Assembly: GCA_003451715.1 (NCBI GenBank)
Contig: DMJN01000067.1
Span: forward strand, 1-23,463
Direction: 5' to 3'
Length of the DNA stretch: 23,463 nt
Origin: Gammaproteobacteria bacterium
GTDB taxonomy: Bacteria > Pseudomonadota > Gammaproteobacteria > Pseudomonadales > Pseudohongiellaceae
The notes beneath the pieces are model-generated. The model was not told the DNA's origin, did not search any database, and saw only the letters and a program-made list of their open reading frames with translations. Below, in pieces: positions 1-8,643 of the stretch. Position 1 is the stretch's first letter. The number at the start of each line of letters is the position of its first letter. Made by a program: the position numbers and the translations under genes.

Positions 1-49
1 AGATGAACTGGGAGTCGGCAAAGTAGGCAAGGCTTTAAGAGGAGTGGGA

Positions 50-868
50 TTAATTCGAGTCGGAAAGACTGGCTTCAGTGGCAGTAATTTGTAATCGCTG
101 TCTCAGCGGCTGCAGTTGTTGCCAAACTTCCTTCTTAAGCATGGGAAAAGACAGCATTGCCTGCAGAGAGCTGGTTACGGTGAGATGATAATCTTCAACT
201 TTAACGCGATAGTCCCTTTGCTCGGCTTTTTTTGTGGTGCTTAGCAACAAAGCATCGATCTGCCCGGCAAACACCAGTAGGTTGCTAAACCCATCCAGTC
301 TTTTCCGCATGGCAATGAAACCACCCAGTGCTTGTCGGGCGGCCAGGCTGGGATCGGTCTCCACAGGCAAGCCCTCCATGAGCGGCCAGGCGAAAGACTC
401 ATAGGCGAAGTTACAGGCATCTGTATCGATATTCAGCGCGAGCAGAATATTGCGCAACAAGCTCAACCTGTCTTCGCTGCCATTGTCAGATTGAGCATGG
501 GGCAATTCATCGATAACCGCAAACTGCTCGTTGATCCGATAGTATCGCAGGCTGAACCTGAGTGTGTCGGCCGCCGCTTCCGATGCCTCTGCAGCAGATT
601 GCGGCAGTGCATCCGTCGTGGCTTGATAGTTCTCAGTGCTAAGCGCATTAACCGTTGGTGGCTGAGAAGAAGCGACACTTGGGGCAGCTTCAATCGGAGT
701 GGCTATTGCCTCCCTAACAACTTCGACAGGTGATGCTGCAGACAGCTCGTAGTGCGGAGATTGTCTGGCGCCCGGTAGGCTAATCCTCGGGTAAACCACC
801 TGGATTCCCATAGCCTCGAGATAGGCCTGTCTTTTAAGTTCGTTCACGGAATAATCTGGCGAGTCCAT
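50..868 (-). CDS. Conserved hypothetical protein, possibly HolD (DNA polymerase III psi)-like
   Basis: This 272-residue protein has no signal peptide and no clear membrane segment. Its N-terminus (about residues 11-35) reads as a short helix followed by a 'LEAMGIQVVYPR' strand and 'LPGA'. A low-complexity Ala/Pro/Ser/Glu linker follows (about 43-100). The C-terminal half contains 'LLRNILLALNI' and 'AWPL'. The order of a short 'LGI.xW/YxxR..LPGA' start, a linker and an 'LxxLLxAL' segment resembles the psi subunit of DNA polymerase III (HolD) and a longer gammaproteobacterial protein often encoded just upstream of rimI. The family assignment is from memory of that pattern, not from an alignment. 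The 49 bases beyond its stop contain no ATG or GTG start on this strand, so a downstream rimI cannot be confirmed. No clear Shine-Dalgarno precedes the ATG. The gene diverges from the quinone oxidoreductase gene across a 131-base spacer. Confidence 0.6.
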   Translation of the reverse strand: MDSPDYSVNELKRQAYLEAMGIQVVYPRISLPGARQSPHYELSAASPVEVVREAIATPIEAAPSVASSQPPTVNALSTENYQATTDALPQSAAEASEAAADTLRFSLRYYRINEQFAVIDELPHAQSDNGSEDRLSLLRNILLALNIDTDACNFAYESFAWPLMEGLPVETDPSLAARQALGGFIAMRKRLDGFSNLLVFAGQIDALLLSTTKKAEQRDYRVKVEDYHLTVTSSLQAMLSFPMLKKEVWQQLQPLRQRLQITATEASLSDSN

Positions 869-999
869 AAGCAGACTGTAAATATACTGCTTTGATTCTT
901 CTACAACAACTTCAGCACTCGATTACTGGATCTTGAGAAGAATTGAAGTCAGTCTGTTTTCATGATTGAATCCGCCTTCCTTTAGACAGTGGTCACACC

Positions 1000-1983
1000 A
1001 TGAAAGCAGTTCTTTGTAAGACACTCGGCCCGCCAGAAGACCTGGTGCTGGAGGAAGTGGCGGATCCGGTTGCCGGTGACAACGAAGCCCTGGTGGAAGT
1101 CTATGCCGCGTCACTCAACTTCCCTGATGGATTGCAGATTCAAGGTAAATACCAATTTCAGCCCCCTCTACCGTTTACTCCTGGCTCGGAAGTCGGTGGT
1201 GTAATCAAGGCAATCGGTTCCGGCCTGGATGGTTTCGAGGTGGGCGACCGCGTGATGGCTACACCGGGACTTGGCGGGCTGGCAGAGCAGGTCATCGTCA
1301 AGGCAGAGGGCCTACGCAAGATTCCCAACAGCATGGATTTCAGGACCACGGCTGGATTCGCCATGGTTTATACCACTTCCTACTACGCCCTGAAACAGCG
1401 TGCCCAACTTCAACCCGGCGAGACCCTATTGGTACTGGGTGCCAGTGGAGGCGTCGGTCTGGCTGCGGTCGAGCTTGGCAAACTGATGGGTGCACGGGTC
1501 ATCGCCGCCGCCAGTTCTGATGAGAAACTCGACTTTGTAAAACATCTCAACCCGGACGATGTAATCAACTACAGCGTCGATGATCTGAAAGAAAGAGTAA
1601 AGGAGCTCACTGAAGGCCGCGGTGCCGATGTGATTTACGATCCCGTCGGCGGCGATTTGTTTGACCAGTGTTGCCGCTGTATTAACTGGAACGGCCGCCT
1701 GTTGGTCATCGGTTTCACCAGTGGAAGAATTCCCGAGTATAAGGCCAACCTTGCACTGTTAAAGGGATCCTCCATGGTAGGCGTGTTTCTGGGACGCTTC
1801 CGAAAAGAGGAACCGCTTGAGTATGAAAAAAACTTCCAAGAGCTGTTGAGACTGTATGACGAAGGCAAATTGAGCCCGATTGTCACCGAATCCTTCCCGA
1901 TAGAAGATTTCGTTGCGGCGTTTAATGTCTTCACAGAGCGCAAGGTGATGGGCAAGGTCACGCTGGAGATCAAGGCAGAGTAG
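1000..1983 (+). CDS. NADPH:quinone oxidoreductase, zinc-free MDR family
   Basis: The 327-residue product is a medium-chain dehydrogenase/reductase of the quinone oxidoreductase type, of usual length for the family. It shows the N-terminal GroES-like domain with 'PFTPGSEVGG' (about 58-67) and the Rossmann dinucleotide loop 'GASGGVG' (147-153). The zinc-binding cysteines of alcohol dehydrogenases are absent, which fits NADPH-dependent reduction of quinones or enoyl-type carbonyl compounds in the cytoplasm. The ATG at 1000 fits the family N-terminus 'MKAVLCKTLG'; no strong Shine-Dalgarno is visible. The gene ends 9 nt before the acyl-CoA synthetase, so the two are almost certainly co-transcribed. 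That pairing suggests oxidation or reduction of a CoA-linked acid, but the actual substrate cannot be read from the sequence. Confidence 0.9.
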   Translation: MKAVLCKTLGPPEDLVLEEVADPVAGDNEALVEVYAASLNFPDGLQIQGKYQFQPPLPFTPGSEVGGVIKAIGSGLDGFEVGDRVMATPGLGGLAEQVIVKAEGLRKIPNSMDFRTTAGFAMVYTTSYYALKQRAQLQPGETLLVLGASGGVGLAAVELGKLMGARVIAAASSDEKLDFVKHLNPDDVINYSVDDLKERVKELTEGRGADVIYDPVGGDLFDQCCRCINWNGRLLVIGFTSGRIPEYKANLALLKGSSMVGVFLGRFRKEEPLEYEKNFQELLRLYDEGKLSPIVTESFPIEDFVAAFNVFTERKVMGKVTLEIKAE

Positions 1984-1992
1984 CGGCGTACC

Positions 1993-3756
1993 ATGTCAGA
2001 CGATGGAAAGTTAAGCGATGCGGCAATCCTTCAGGACCTGAAGGCGCTCGGGGAAATTGCCCTTGCTCACAAGGCACCGGGCTCACCTCTGGCCACTCAT
2101 TCCGAGACGATAAACGGTCAGCAATACGATGTGTTCAGCAATGTGCCCCAAAACCTTGGGGAACTCTATGACCTGTCGCTGGAACAGGCCGATGAGACCT
2201 TCCTGGTGTGCCAGCAGGAACGCTACACCTTCAAACAAACCCACGACATGGCTCGACGCCTGGCGCGTGTCCTGCAGGACGACTACGGGATAAAAAAAGG
2301 TGATCGCGTTTCGGTGTGTGCGCGCAACTCCCCCGAGTGGTGCATCGCCTATATGGCCACAACGTTGTTGGGCGCTATCGTGGTACCGATGAACTCCTGG
2401 TGGACAGTTGCCGAGCTGGAGTACGGCCTTAAAGACAGTGGCAGCAAGTTGATATTCGTCGATGAGGCGCGCTTTCAACAACTTTCGACCTATAAGCAAG
2501 CCCTCGATATCGCCATCCTATTGATAAAACCGCAAATCGACACAGACTTGCCGGAGTTTTACAGCCTGCTTGAAGGCGTGGAACCGCTATCGAACGCCGA
2601 AGTCACTGCGCTGAATATAATGCCTGAGGACAATGCGTCGATCATGTATACCTCCGGTTCCACGGGCATGGCGAAAGGTGTGCTGTCCACCCACCGCAAC
2701 ATCATCAACGCACTGTACACCTGGAAATTCCTTAAGGAAATTGGCGAGATTCTCAGGCCGGAACTGGTAGAAGAAAATCCAGAGCATCAGCCAGCCATTC
2801 TTGCCAATGTTCCCCTGTTTCACGTCACTGGCAGCCATGCTCAATTCCTGGCCAGTTTTGCCTACCTGAGAAAGTTTGTGATGATGTACAAATGGGATGC
2901 GGAACAGGCCCTGGAGTTGATCGAACAGGAACGTATTTCGATTTTCCATGGCGTTCCCACCATGACCTGGGAGATCATGCATTCCCCGAAATTTGGCAGC
3001 ACCGACATCAGCAGCCTGCGTGGTGTGCAGAGTGGCGGAGCCCCGCGCCCGCCAGAGCACCTCGCACTAATGCTGCAAAAATTTCCTGAAGTGGCGATTC
3101 CGGGGCTCGGCTACGGCCTGACCGAGACCAATGCAATCGGTGCCATTATCTCTGGCAATTTTTATGAAGCCAGACCCAATAGCACGGGTCGGCCCACTGT
3201 GCCGGTTACCAGCGTACAGATAGTGGATGAGCAGAACAATATCCTGGAAGCCGGAGAAGTCGGAGAGATATGCATCAAGGGACCAACCATAATGCAGGGT
3301 TACTGGAATCAACCGGAAGCCACCGCAGAAGTAATCAAGGACGGTTGGTTCTACACCGGAGATATCGGTAAGTTTGATAATCTCGGTTTCCTGATCATTC
3401 TCGACCGGGCCAAGGATATTGTCATTCGTGGCGGTGAAAATATCGGCTGTGCGGAAGTGGAATATGCCATCAGCGAACATCCCGCTGTGAGCGAAGTGTC
3501 GGTTTACGGCATTCCGGATGAACGCCTTGGTGAAGTGCCCTGCGCCACGGTCATGCTGAAGAAAGATCAAAGCGTACAAAGTACAGACCTGCAGGAATTT
3601 CTGAAAACCAAGATCGCTGCCTTCAAGATTCCTACGCGACTCTTTTTCCAGCATGAACAGCTGCCCCGAATTGCCGCCGGCAAGATTGCCAAGAAGCAAC
3701 TCCGCCAACAGGCAATCGAACAGCTACAGACAGTAGATCCCCAAACCTCCGAATAA
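1993..3756 (+). CDS. Acyl-CoA synthetase (AMP-forming), class I adenylate-forming enzyme
   Basis: The 587-residue product carries every core motif of the adenylate-forming superfamily. These are the phosphate loop 'YTSGSTGMAKG' (about 219-229), 'GYGLTET' (about 373-379), 'YTGDIG' (about 454-459), the hinge and arginine region 'DRAKDIVIRGGENI' (about 471-484), and the C-terminal catalytic lysine in 'GKIAKK' (about 563). It should convert a carboxylic acid, ATP and CoA to acyl-CoA, AMP and pyrophosphate in the cytoplasm. The length and N-terminal region fit medium- or long-chain fatty acid ligases, but substrate is not decided by these motifs. It is the second gene of a two-gene unit with the upstream oxidoreductase, and a probable terminator follows about 40 nt after the stop. 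Confidence 0.93.
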   Translation: MSDDGKLSDAAILQDLKALGEIALAHKAPGSPLATHSETINGQQYDVFSNVPQNLGELYDLSLEQADETFLVCQQERYTFKQTHDMARRLARVLQDDYGIKKGDRVSVCARNSPEWCIAYMATTLLGAIVVPMNSWWTVAELEYGLKDSGSKLIFVDEARFQQLSTYKQALDIAILLIKPQIDTDLPEFYSLLEGVEPLSNAEVTALNIMPEDNASIMYTSGSTGMAKGVLSTHRNIINALYTWKFLKEIGEILRPELVEENPEHQPAILANVPLFHVTGSHAQFLASFAYLRKFVMMYKWDAEQALELIEQERISIFHGVPTMTWEIMHSPKFGSTDISSLRGVQSGGAPRPPEHLALMLQKFPEVAIPGLGYGLTETNAIGAIISGNFYEARPNSTGRPTVPVTSVQIVDEQNNILEAGEVGEICIKGPTIMQGYWNQPEATAEVIKDGWFYTGDIGKFDNLGFLIILDRAKDIVIRGGENIGCAEVEYAISEHPAVSEVSVYGIPDERLGEVPCATVMLKKDQSVQSTDLQEFLKTKIAAFKIPTRLFFQHEQLPRIAAGKIAKKQLRQQAIEQLQTVDPQTSE

Positions 3757-3795
3757 TCAACATCTCTCCAGTCTCGGTCGCTGACCTGACAAGCT

Positions 3796-3824
3796 GCGGC
3801 ATTGGGTTGCCGTGACATTTTTTA
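3796..3824 (+). terminator. Probable rho-independent terminator after the acyl-CoA synthetase
   Basis: The inverted repeat CGGCA (3797-3801) and TGCCG (3808-3812) has a 6-base loop, and the stem can be extended by a wobble pair. Six consecutive T residues (3818-3823) follow after five bases. The stem is short, but position and polarity fit termination of the upstream two-gene unit. Confidence 0.45.
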
Positions 3825-3944
3825 TTGAAGATTCATCCCCTGCCTCACGATAAGACTATTAGGCACAGTAAAAAGCAGCCCTTTGTAAACCCATGACACA
3901 GGAAATACCCAGACCGACTCATAGGAACCAGAGAGAGAGGCGCC

Positions 3945-4151
3945 ATGAAAGAGCAGAAATGGGATGACTCCTTCGAGGACAGTATCGAATTCATAGAACC
4001 ACCTGCCATCTTGTCAGAAGAAGAGCCGCACATGAAAGTCGTCTCCTCATCCGATAAATCACATTTAACCGAGTTGCGCAGGCGCACAGAAGAACGGTTG
4101 GACTGCAAACGGATCGATCTGCAATTTGACTTCGACGAACTGGACGAGTGA
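3945..4151 (+). CDS. Small acidic protein, PA3496 family-like (putative envelope integrity)
   Basis: The product has 68 residues, is very acidic and has no signal peptide or membrane segment. The start is supported by a purine-rich stretch (GAGAGAGG) just upstream of the ATG. The N-terminal half is rich in Asp and Glu. The C-terminal third has the arrangement 'LRRRTEERLDCKR' followed by an acidic tail ending in 'FDELDE'. This layout resembles the short gammaproteobacterial PA3496 family, named as putative envelope integrity proteins, where an RRRxEExxExK-type helix is followed by Asp/Glu-rich residues. The assignment is by pattern only. The gene stands alone between two probable transcription units. 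Confidence 0.6.
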   Translation: MKEQKWDDSFEDSIEFIEPPAILSEEEPHMKVVSSSDKSHLTELRRRTEERLDCKRIDLQFDFDELDE

Positions 4152-4306
4152 CCCGACAGTTTAAAGTAGTTCTAAATCCGGCACAGTGTTGAAGATACTG
4201 CCGACTACATAGGCTATATCAGCCGCAACGCCGGAGGGAACCAGTGGCTGCGCCGGAATTCAATTTCTAATCGTCGAAGAACTGTGTGAATTGTTTAGAA
4301 ACTGCA

Positions 4307-6100
4307 CTAAATAGGCCAAAAAAACAGCAACAGCGGCAACGCCACCGCAATGATGACTATCTCCAAGGGCAATCCCATCCGCCAATAATCCCCAAACTTG
4401 TACCCCCCCGGCCCCATAATCAGCGCATTATTCTGATGACCGATCGGCGTAAGAAATGCACTGGAAGCGCCCACAGCGACCGCCATTAAAAAGGCATCAG
4501 GATTCAATCCGAGAGACAGCGCAATATTGTAAGCAATGGGGGCCATCAGGATCGCAGTCGCGGCATTGTTTAACACATCCGATACCGTCATGGTGATAAT
4601 CAGAATCATGGCGATAATCAGCACCGGTGACAGACCACCAGCCACCGATAGAATTCCGTCCACTAACAGGGTAGTTGTGCCGGTAGTTTCCAAAGCTGCC
4701 CCAATGGGAATCATCGCACCCAATAAAATAACTACCGGCCAATCCACACCATCGTAGAATTCACGCACCGGTACAATATTCAACAGAGCCATTACCACCG
4801 TCGCCGCCCCCAGCGCCAGCTGGATGGAAATTAGCCCCGAGGCGGTCAGGGCAATTGCCACCACAAATGTCAGCAGCGCAGGTAAGGACTTAGACGAGCA
4901 CTTCAGGTCGAGATCGCGCTTTGCCAGTGGATAGCAATGCAACTTCTTGATTGCCTCCTGCATTTCATCTTCACCGCCATGCAGCAGTAGCACATCGCCG
5001 ACATTAAACTGGAAATCCCGCAGGCGATTACGATGGGGTGTGCCGGAGCGGGAAGCGGCCAGGAGATTCACTCCGAATTTTCCATTAAAGCGAATCTCCC
5101 TTGGAGTGCGGCCTACGATACCCGATTCTGGAGTGACTACCACTTCGGCTATTCGGGATTTCTCTGAATGAAGAATTTCTTTCTGGGCATTTTCAGCCGA
5201 GAGCATCTGCAGCTTATGGGTAGTAGCGAAATTGTCCACATCCTCGTGGGAGCCCTGGATCATCACTAGATCGTTCACAGCCATCACGTGGCGCCGGTGG
5301 CGCCATACATCGGGAATCTGTTCACGCTTGTGCTCCATGGAAAGTAGATCCATTTTTTCTTGCCTGAGTAGATCCTTGAATTCGCCGAGTGTTTTACCCA
5401 TCAGGGCCGTTTCTTCAGTGATTTTCAGTTCGAATAAATATTCTTCGACATCGAACAACTCCAGGCCGGCAGTCTGCTTGCGTACCTTCACCAGTTTCCA
5501 GCCAAGCAGCAACATGAAGAGAATTCCGCACACGGCAATGCCACCTCCCACTGGCGCAAAATCAAACATCGTGAAAGATTCGCCCGTCACCTCGCGGCGA
5601 TAGTTTGCGATGAGAATATTCGGCGGTGTGCCGATTAATGTAACCAGCCCACCGAGGATCGATCCGAATGACAAAGGCATTAAAACCGTAGCCGGAGGTC
5701 TGCCGGCTTTGGTCGTTGATTGAATGGCAATCGGCATCAACAGTGCCAGTGCGCCCACGTTATTCATGAACATCGACAGGAATGCGGCGAGAAAGGTGAG
5801 CGAGGCGATATGCAGGAACGGTCGTGACGATACCGGCTCAATGGCATCTGTAACGAATTCCACCGCTCCGGACCTGGTAAGCCCAAAACTGACAATCAGA
5901 ACCAGTACCACGGTGATTGTGGCGGGATTCCCGAATCCGGAAAACAATTCCTCTTGAGGTACCAGCCCGGTCGCACTGGCTACGAATAGCGCCCCAAGCG
6001 CCACGATGTCATAACGCCATCTGCCCCACACCAGTAGTACCAACAGGGCGAGCAGAATGGCTAAGAGGATTGACTGATCGGTACTCAAAGAAATGGTCAC
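4307..6100 (-). CDS. SLC13 (DASS) family permease with two RCK_C/TrkA-C domains
   Basis: The 597-residue inner-membrane protein has two hydrophobic blocks (about 1-205 and 400-597) separated by about 190 soluble residues. The soluble insert carries two TrkA-C-like modules, the second containing 'GKFGVNLLAASR'. The membrane part shows typical family motifs: 'MNNVGALALLMP', 'GTPPNILIANY', 'LNNAATAILMAPIA' and 'SAFLTPIGHQNN'. Members move di- or tricarboxylates, sulfate or related anions with sodium; those with TrkA-C inserts are often annotated as sulfate or organic-anion permeases. The start is GTG at 6100, overlapping the upstream FAH-family stop in GTGA, which implies translational coupling. 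The close link to that enzyme suggests uptake of the acid handled by the operon. Substrate is inferred, not seen. Confidence 0.9.
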   Translation of the reverse strand: MTISLSTDQSILLAILLALLVLLVWGRWRYDIVALGALFVASATGLVPQEELFSGFGNPATITVVLVLIVSFGLTRSGAVEFVTDAIEPVSSRPFLHIASLTFLAAFLSMFMNNVGALALLMPIAIQSTTKAGRPPATVLMPLSFGSILGGLVTLIGTPPNILIANYRREVTGESFTMFDFAPVGGGIAVCGILFMLLLGWKLVKVRKQTAGLELFDVEEYLFELKITEETALMGKTLGEFKDLLRQEKMDLLSMEHKREQIPDVWRHRRHVMAVNDLVMIQGSHEDVDNFATTHKLQMLSAENAQKEILHSEKSRIAEVVVTPESGIVGRTPREIRFNGKFGVNLLAASRSGTPHRNRLRDFQFNVGDVLLLHGGEDEMQEAIKKLHCYPLAKRDLDLKCSSKSLPALLTFVVAIALTASGLISIQLALGAATVVMALLNIVPVREFYDGVDWPVVILLGAMIPIGAALETTGTTTLLVDGILSVAGGLSPVLIIAMILIITMTVSDVLNNAATAILMAPIAYNIALSLGLNPDAFLMAVAVGASSAFLTPIGHQNNALIMGPGGYKFGDYWRMGLPLEIVIIAVALPLLLFFWPI

Positions 6101-6789
6101 TCGCTAACCAGCTGAAAATCGATCTCTCCTACGGTTTCGATCTCGGCTTGTAAATGATCTCCCGCAATCACGGCGGACACACCGGCTGGGGTACCGGTAA
6201 ATATCAGGTCACCGGCCTGCAGTTCAAAATACCGGGACAGTTCGTAGATAATCTCCGGGACCGACCAGATCATGTCGGAAAGGTCTGCGTCCTGGCGCAG
6301 CTCATCATTGATCCGCAGTGCAATGCGTCCCTGCTGCGGATGCTTACCGTCTGCCACCGGATTGATGGCGGATACAGGCGCCGACTGATCGAAACCCTTG
6401 GCGGCATCCCATGGCTTGCCTTTCTGTTTAGCCTGGGCCTGTAGATCACGGCGGGTAAAGTCGATACCCACGGCATAACCGAAGACACACTGGTGGGCTT
6501 CATCCACTGTGATGTTGCGTCCGCCCCGATCCAGCGCCACCACCAATTCGACTTCATGGTGCAGATTGTTAGTAGCAGGGGGGTACCGCACCGGTGCGTT
6601 ATCGGTCACGATGGCGTCGGCAGGTTTGCTGAAAAACACCGGTGGATTCTGTTTGGGATCTCCCCCCATCTCTTTTACGTGGTCACCGTAGTTCTGACCC
6701 ACGCAGTAAATACGATGGACAGGGAAATATTCCTCAGCACCCAACACGGGAACGGTTGGAACAGGATTAGGTGTAAAGACCAGAGCCAT
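6097..6789 (-). CDS. Fumarylacetoacetate hydrolase (FAH) family protein
   Basis: The 230-residue length matches the compact FAH-domain enzymes such as fumarylpyruvate hydrolase and acylpyruvases. Family signatures are visible in order: 'YCVGQNYGDHVKEMG' (28-42), 'FFSKPADA' (52-59), the metal site 'HHEVELVVAL' with E79 and E81, D110 in 'GIDFTRRDLQ', K131, and the C-terminal 'GDLIFTGTPAGV'. These enzymes use a divalent metal to cleave C-C bonds in acylpyruvates or to decarboxylate oxaloacetate-like acids in the cytoplasm. All expected ligands are present, so the enzyme should be active. An AAGGA-like ribosome site precedes the ATG. It sits 18 nt after the nuclease-like gene and overlaps the permease by 4 nt. 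Its presence with a double VOC protein and an aldo/keto reductase suggests an aromatic or keto-acid catabolic route. Confidence 0.9.
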   Translation of the reverse strand: MALVFTPNPVPTVPVLGAEEYFPVHRIYCVGQNYGDHVKEMGGDPKQNPPVFFSKPADAIVTDNAPVRYPPATNNLHHEVELVVALDRGGRNITVDEAHQCVFGYAVGIDFTRRDLQAQAKQKGKPWDAAKGFDQSAPVSAINPVADGKHPQQGRIALRINDELRQDADLSDMIWSVPEIIYELSRYFELQAGDLIFTGTPAGVSAVIAGDHLQAEIETVGEIDFQLVSE

Positions 6790-6807
6790 TAATCAATATC
6801 CTTGTTG

Positions 6808-7647
6808 TTAGTTTGCTGCACAGCGTAATTCGACCGCCAGGTCCGCCATACCTTGCTGCGTCAGATCGGGTAAAAGGTTCAGCCCGCTGCGCTGCTCTAT
6901 AGTCTGGAGAGTGCTAAGCTGTTCGCAATAGCCCGCCGTCTGAGGCAGGTTATGATCAAACAGGAACGCCGCATGTCGAGTCGGTGTCGCCACTATTTTA
7001 AAGAAGGCAGCTGGGTTCTCAGTAATGCTATTAGCCTCACGACCGCTCACCCGAGTATTGAGTGGTGCAGAAATTTCGTAAAGCGGTCCACTGATAACAA
7101 ACAATTCACCCTCGCGCGCGGCAAATTCATTGATGCTCTGTTCCAGCCTCGCCCAGCCTCCAGTTCGCAGAGCAATTGGAATAGGCGTCATGTTGCTCAG
7201 ATTATTCAATTCTTCCCAATAAGGAGTGTGGGCAAAGCTCGTCATTGGTGCTAACCGCCCATGATCCCTCGAATCGAATACAATCTCATTTACTCTGTAT
7301 GGCCGACCGGGTTGAGAGAATCCTATTCCATCGGCCTCTCTCCCCAGGGGGCGGGCTGTTGTAAGCAACAAATCATCCTGCTGCCACCATCTTGGTAGCA
7401 GGGAAGCCACGCCCACCGAGTCACCCAGTACGCGGTACGCTACCCAGTCAGCAAGGCCAGATTGGGCATTGATGGATGCTGCATATAGATGCCGGACTAC
7501 TATTTCGTTACTCGACGAAGTCCCTGTCGGGCAACCGGCCATACAATGAGCGATATGTATTGTCTGGCCAGCTCCGGGAAGTGATGCAAGCAATAGCGCG
7601 GTAGCACTAGCCCATTGGATAAGGGATCTGATTATGTACTTCATCAC
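6808..7647 (-). CDS. Exported DNA/RNA non-specific endonuclease-like protein, probable pseudoenzyme
   Basis: The 279-residue protein begins with a signal peptide (about 1-28). It follows the Serratia-nuclease fold in outline: 'ASINAQSGLADWVAYRV' (57-73), the active-site segment around 128-135, 'NNLSNMTPI' (148-156), 'WARLE' (165-169) and 'LFVISGPLYE' (182-191). The catalytic DRGH motif reads D128-H129-G130-R131, so the general-base histidine position holds arginine. The position of the magnesium-binding asparagine (N119 in Serratia nuclease), four residues before the Trp of WARLE, is R161. E169 is kept. The fold is therefore likely but nuclease activity is doubtful. Start codons GTG (7647) and ATG (7644) are adjacent, and an AAGAGA site supports either. 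It overlaps the end of the aldo/keto reductase gene by about 40 nt. Confidence 0.75.
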   Translation of the reverse strand: MMKYIIRSLIQWASATALLLASLPGAGQTIHIAHCMAGCPTGTSSSNEIVVRHLYAASINAQSGLADWVAYRVLGDSVGVASLLPRWWQQDDLLLTTARPLGREADGIGFSQPGRPYRVNEIVFDSRDHGRLAPMTSFAHTPYWEELNNLSNMTPIPIALRTGGWARLEQSINEFAAREGELFVISGPLYEISAPLNTRVSGREANSITENPAAFFKIVATPTRHAAFLFDHNLPQTAGYCEQLSTLQTIEQRSGLNLLPDLTQQGMADLAVELRCAAN

Positions 7648-8626
7648 ATTCTCTTAAGGTCTCATCACTCAGCGTCACGTCCAGCGCTGCCAGTGCCTCG
7701 TCCAGCTGATCCACGGTGCGCGCACCGATGATAGTAGAAGCTACGAAATCAAAATTCATACTCCAGGCTGTGGCTAATGTTACCGGGGATATTCCAGCCT
7801 TTTGTGCTATTTCAAGATATTTTTCTGTAGATGCTAATGTCCCTTCATTTACAAATCGCTTGGCCATCGCCTGCTGGCGCGGATCATCCTCGTTGAGGTA
7901 ATCGCCGAAGCGAGTATTGCCTGGCAATTTTCCATCGTTGTACTTACCGCTCAGTACGCCGCCACCGATTGGAGAATAGGGTAATAGTGATACCTGCTCC
8001 CTTCTGCAAACATTAGCAAGTTCATCCAAGAAACGTCTGCTCAGAAGTGAAAAATTGTTCTAAATGGATTCGAAGCGCGCCCATCCCTCATAGTCGGAGA
8101 TGGTATTGGACTTGGTCAGACCATAGGCATTTTCATTGGATGTGCCCAGGTACCTGACCTTGCCCGCTTGAACCAGACGGTCCAGTGCTTCCATGGATTC
8201 GTCAATCGGTACTACCGTATCTGGCCAGTGCACCTGGTAAAGATCAATATAGTCGATGCCCAGGCGCCTAAGGCTCCCCTCCACGGCCAACTCGACATGA
8301 TGCCGGTCGATCGCCGTCAGGCCTTGCCGTATAGGTGGAACAAACCACCCTGAGGCCGCTCCAGCAACCTTGGTTGCAACAATCAATGCATCTCGTGGCT
8401 TGGTCTTAATCCATTCACCGAAGATTTCTTCAGTCAATCCCACAGTCTCAGCTGAAGGTGGTACCGGGTAGACCTCGGCGGTGTCGAAAAAATTAATGCC
8501 ACGATCGAAGGCCGTCTCGAGAATCTTGAAGGATTCGTTTCGGTCACTCCAGGTACCAAAACTCATGGTACCCATGCAGATTGGTGAGACTCGCAATCCG
8601 CTCCTGCCAATATAGCGATGTTTCAT
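7607..8626 (-). pseudogene. Aldo/keto reductase (Tas-like) interrupted by an in-frame amber codon
   Basis: The reading frame from ATG 8626 to the natural stop at 7607 would give 339 residues, normal for the family. A single TAG at 8060-8062 cuts it after 188 residues. The frame is open on both sides and the family sequence continues: '...WARFESI' stop 'NNFSLLSRRF'. Relatives have Gln in this place, so CAG to TAG is the simplest event. The catalytic tetrad is present upstream of the stop: Asp and Tyr in 'FDTAEVYPVPP', Lys in 'ATKVAG' and His in 'QVHWPD'. The 'YPVPP' motif and overall order resemble E. coli Tas. The lost C-terminal part forms much of the barrel and the NADPH phosphate-binding region. 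The start is fixed by AAGGGA seven nt before 'MKHRYIGRSG'; a longer upstream frame would overlap the VOC gene. A TTG at 8029 could start the C-terminal piece but has no support. Confidence 0.85.
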
Positions 8627-8643
8627 ACTACTTCCCTTTGGTC

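Noticed and set aside
3067..3708. 213-codon minus-strand open frame inside the acyl-CoA synthetase
   Set aside because: The opposite strand encodes a fully motif-supported enzyme; this frame is its shadow.
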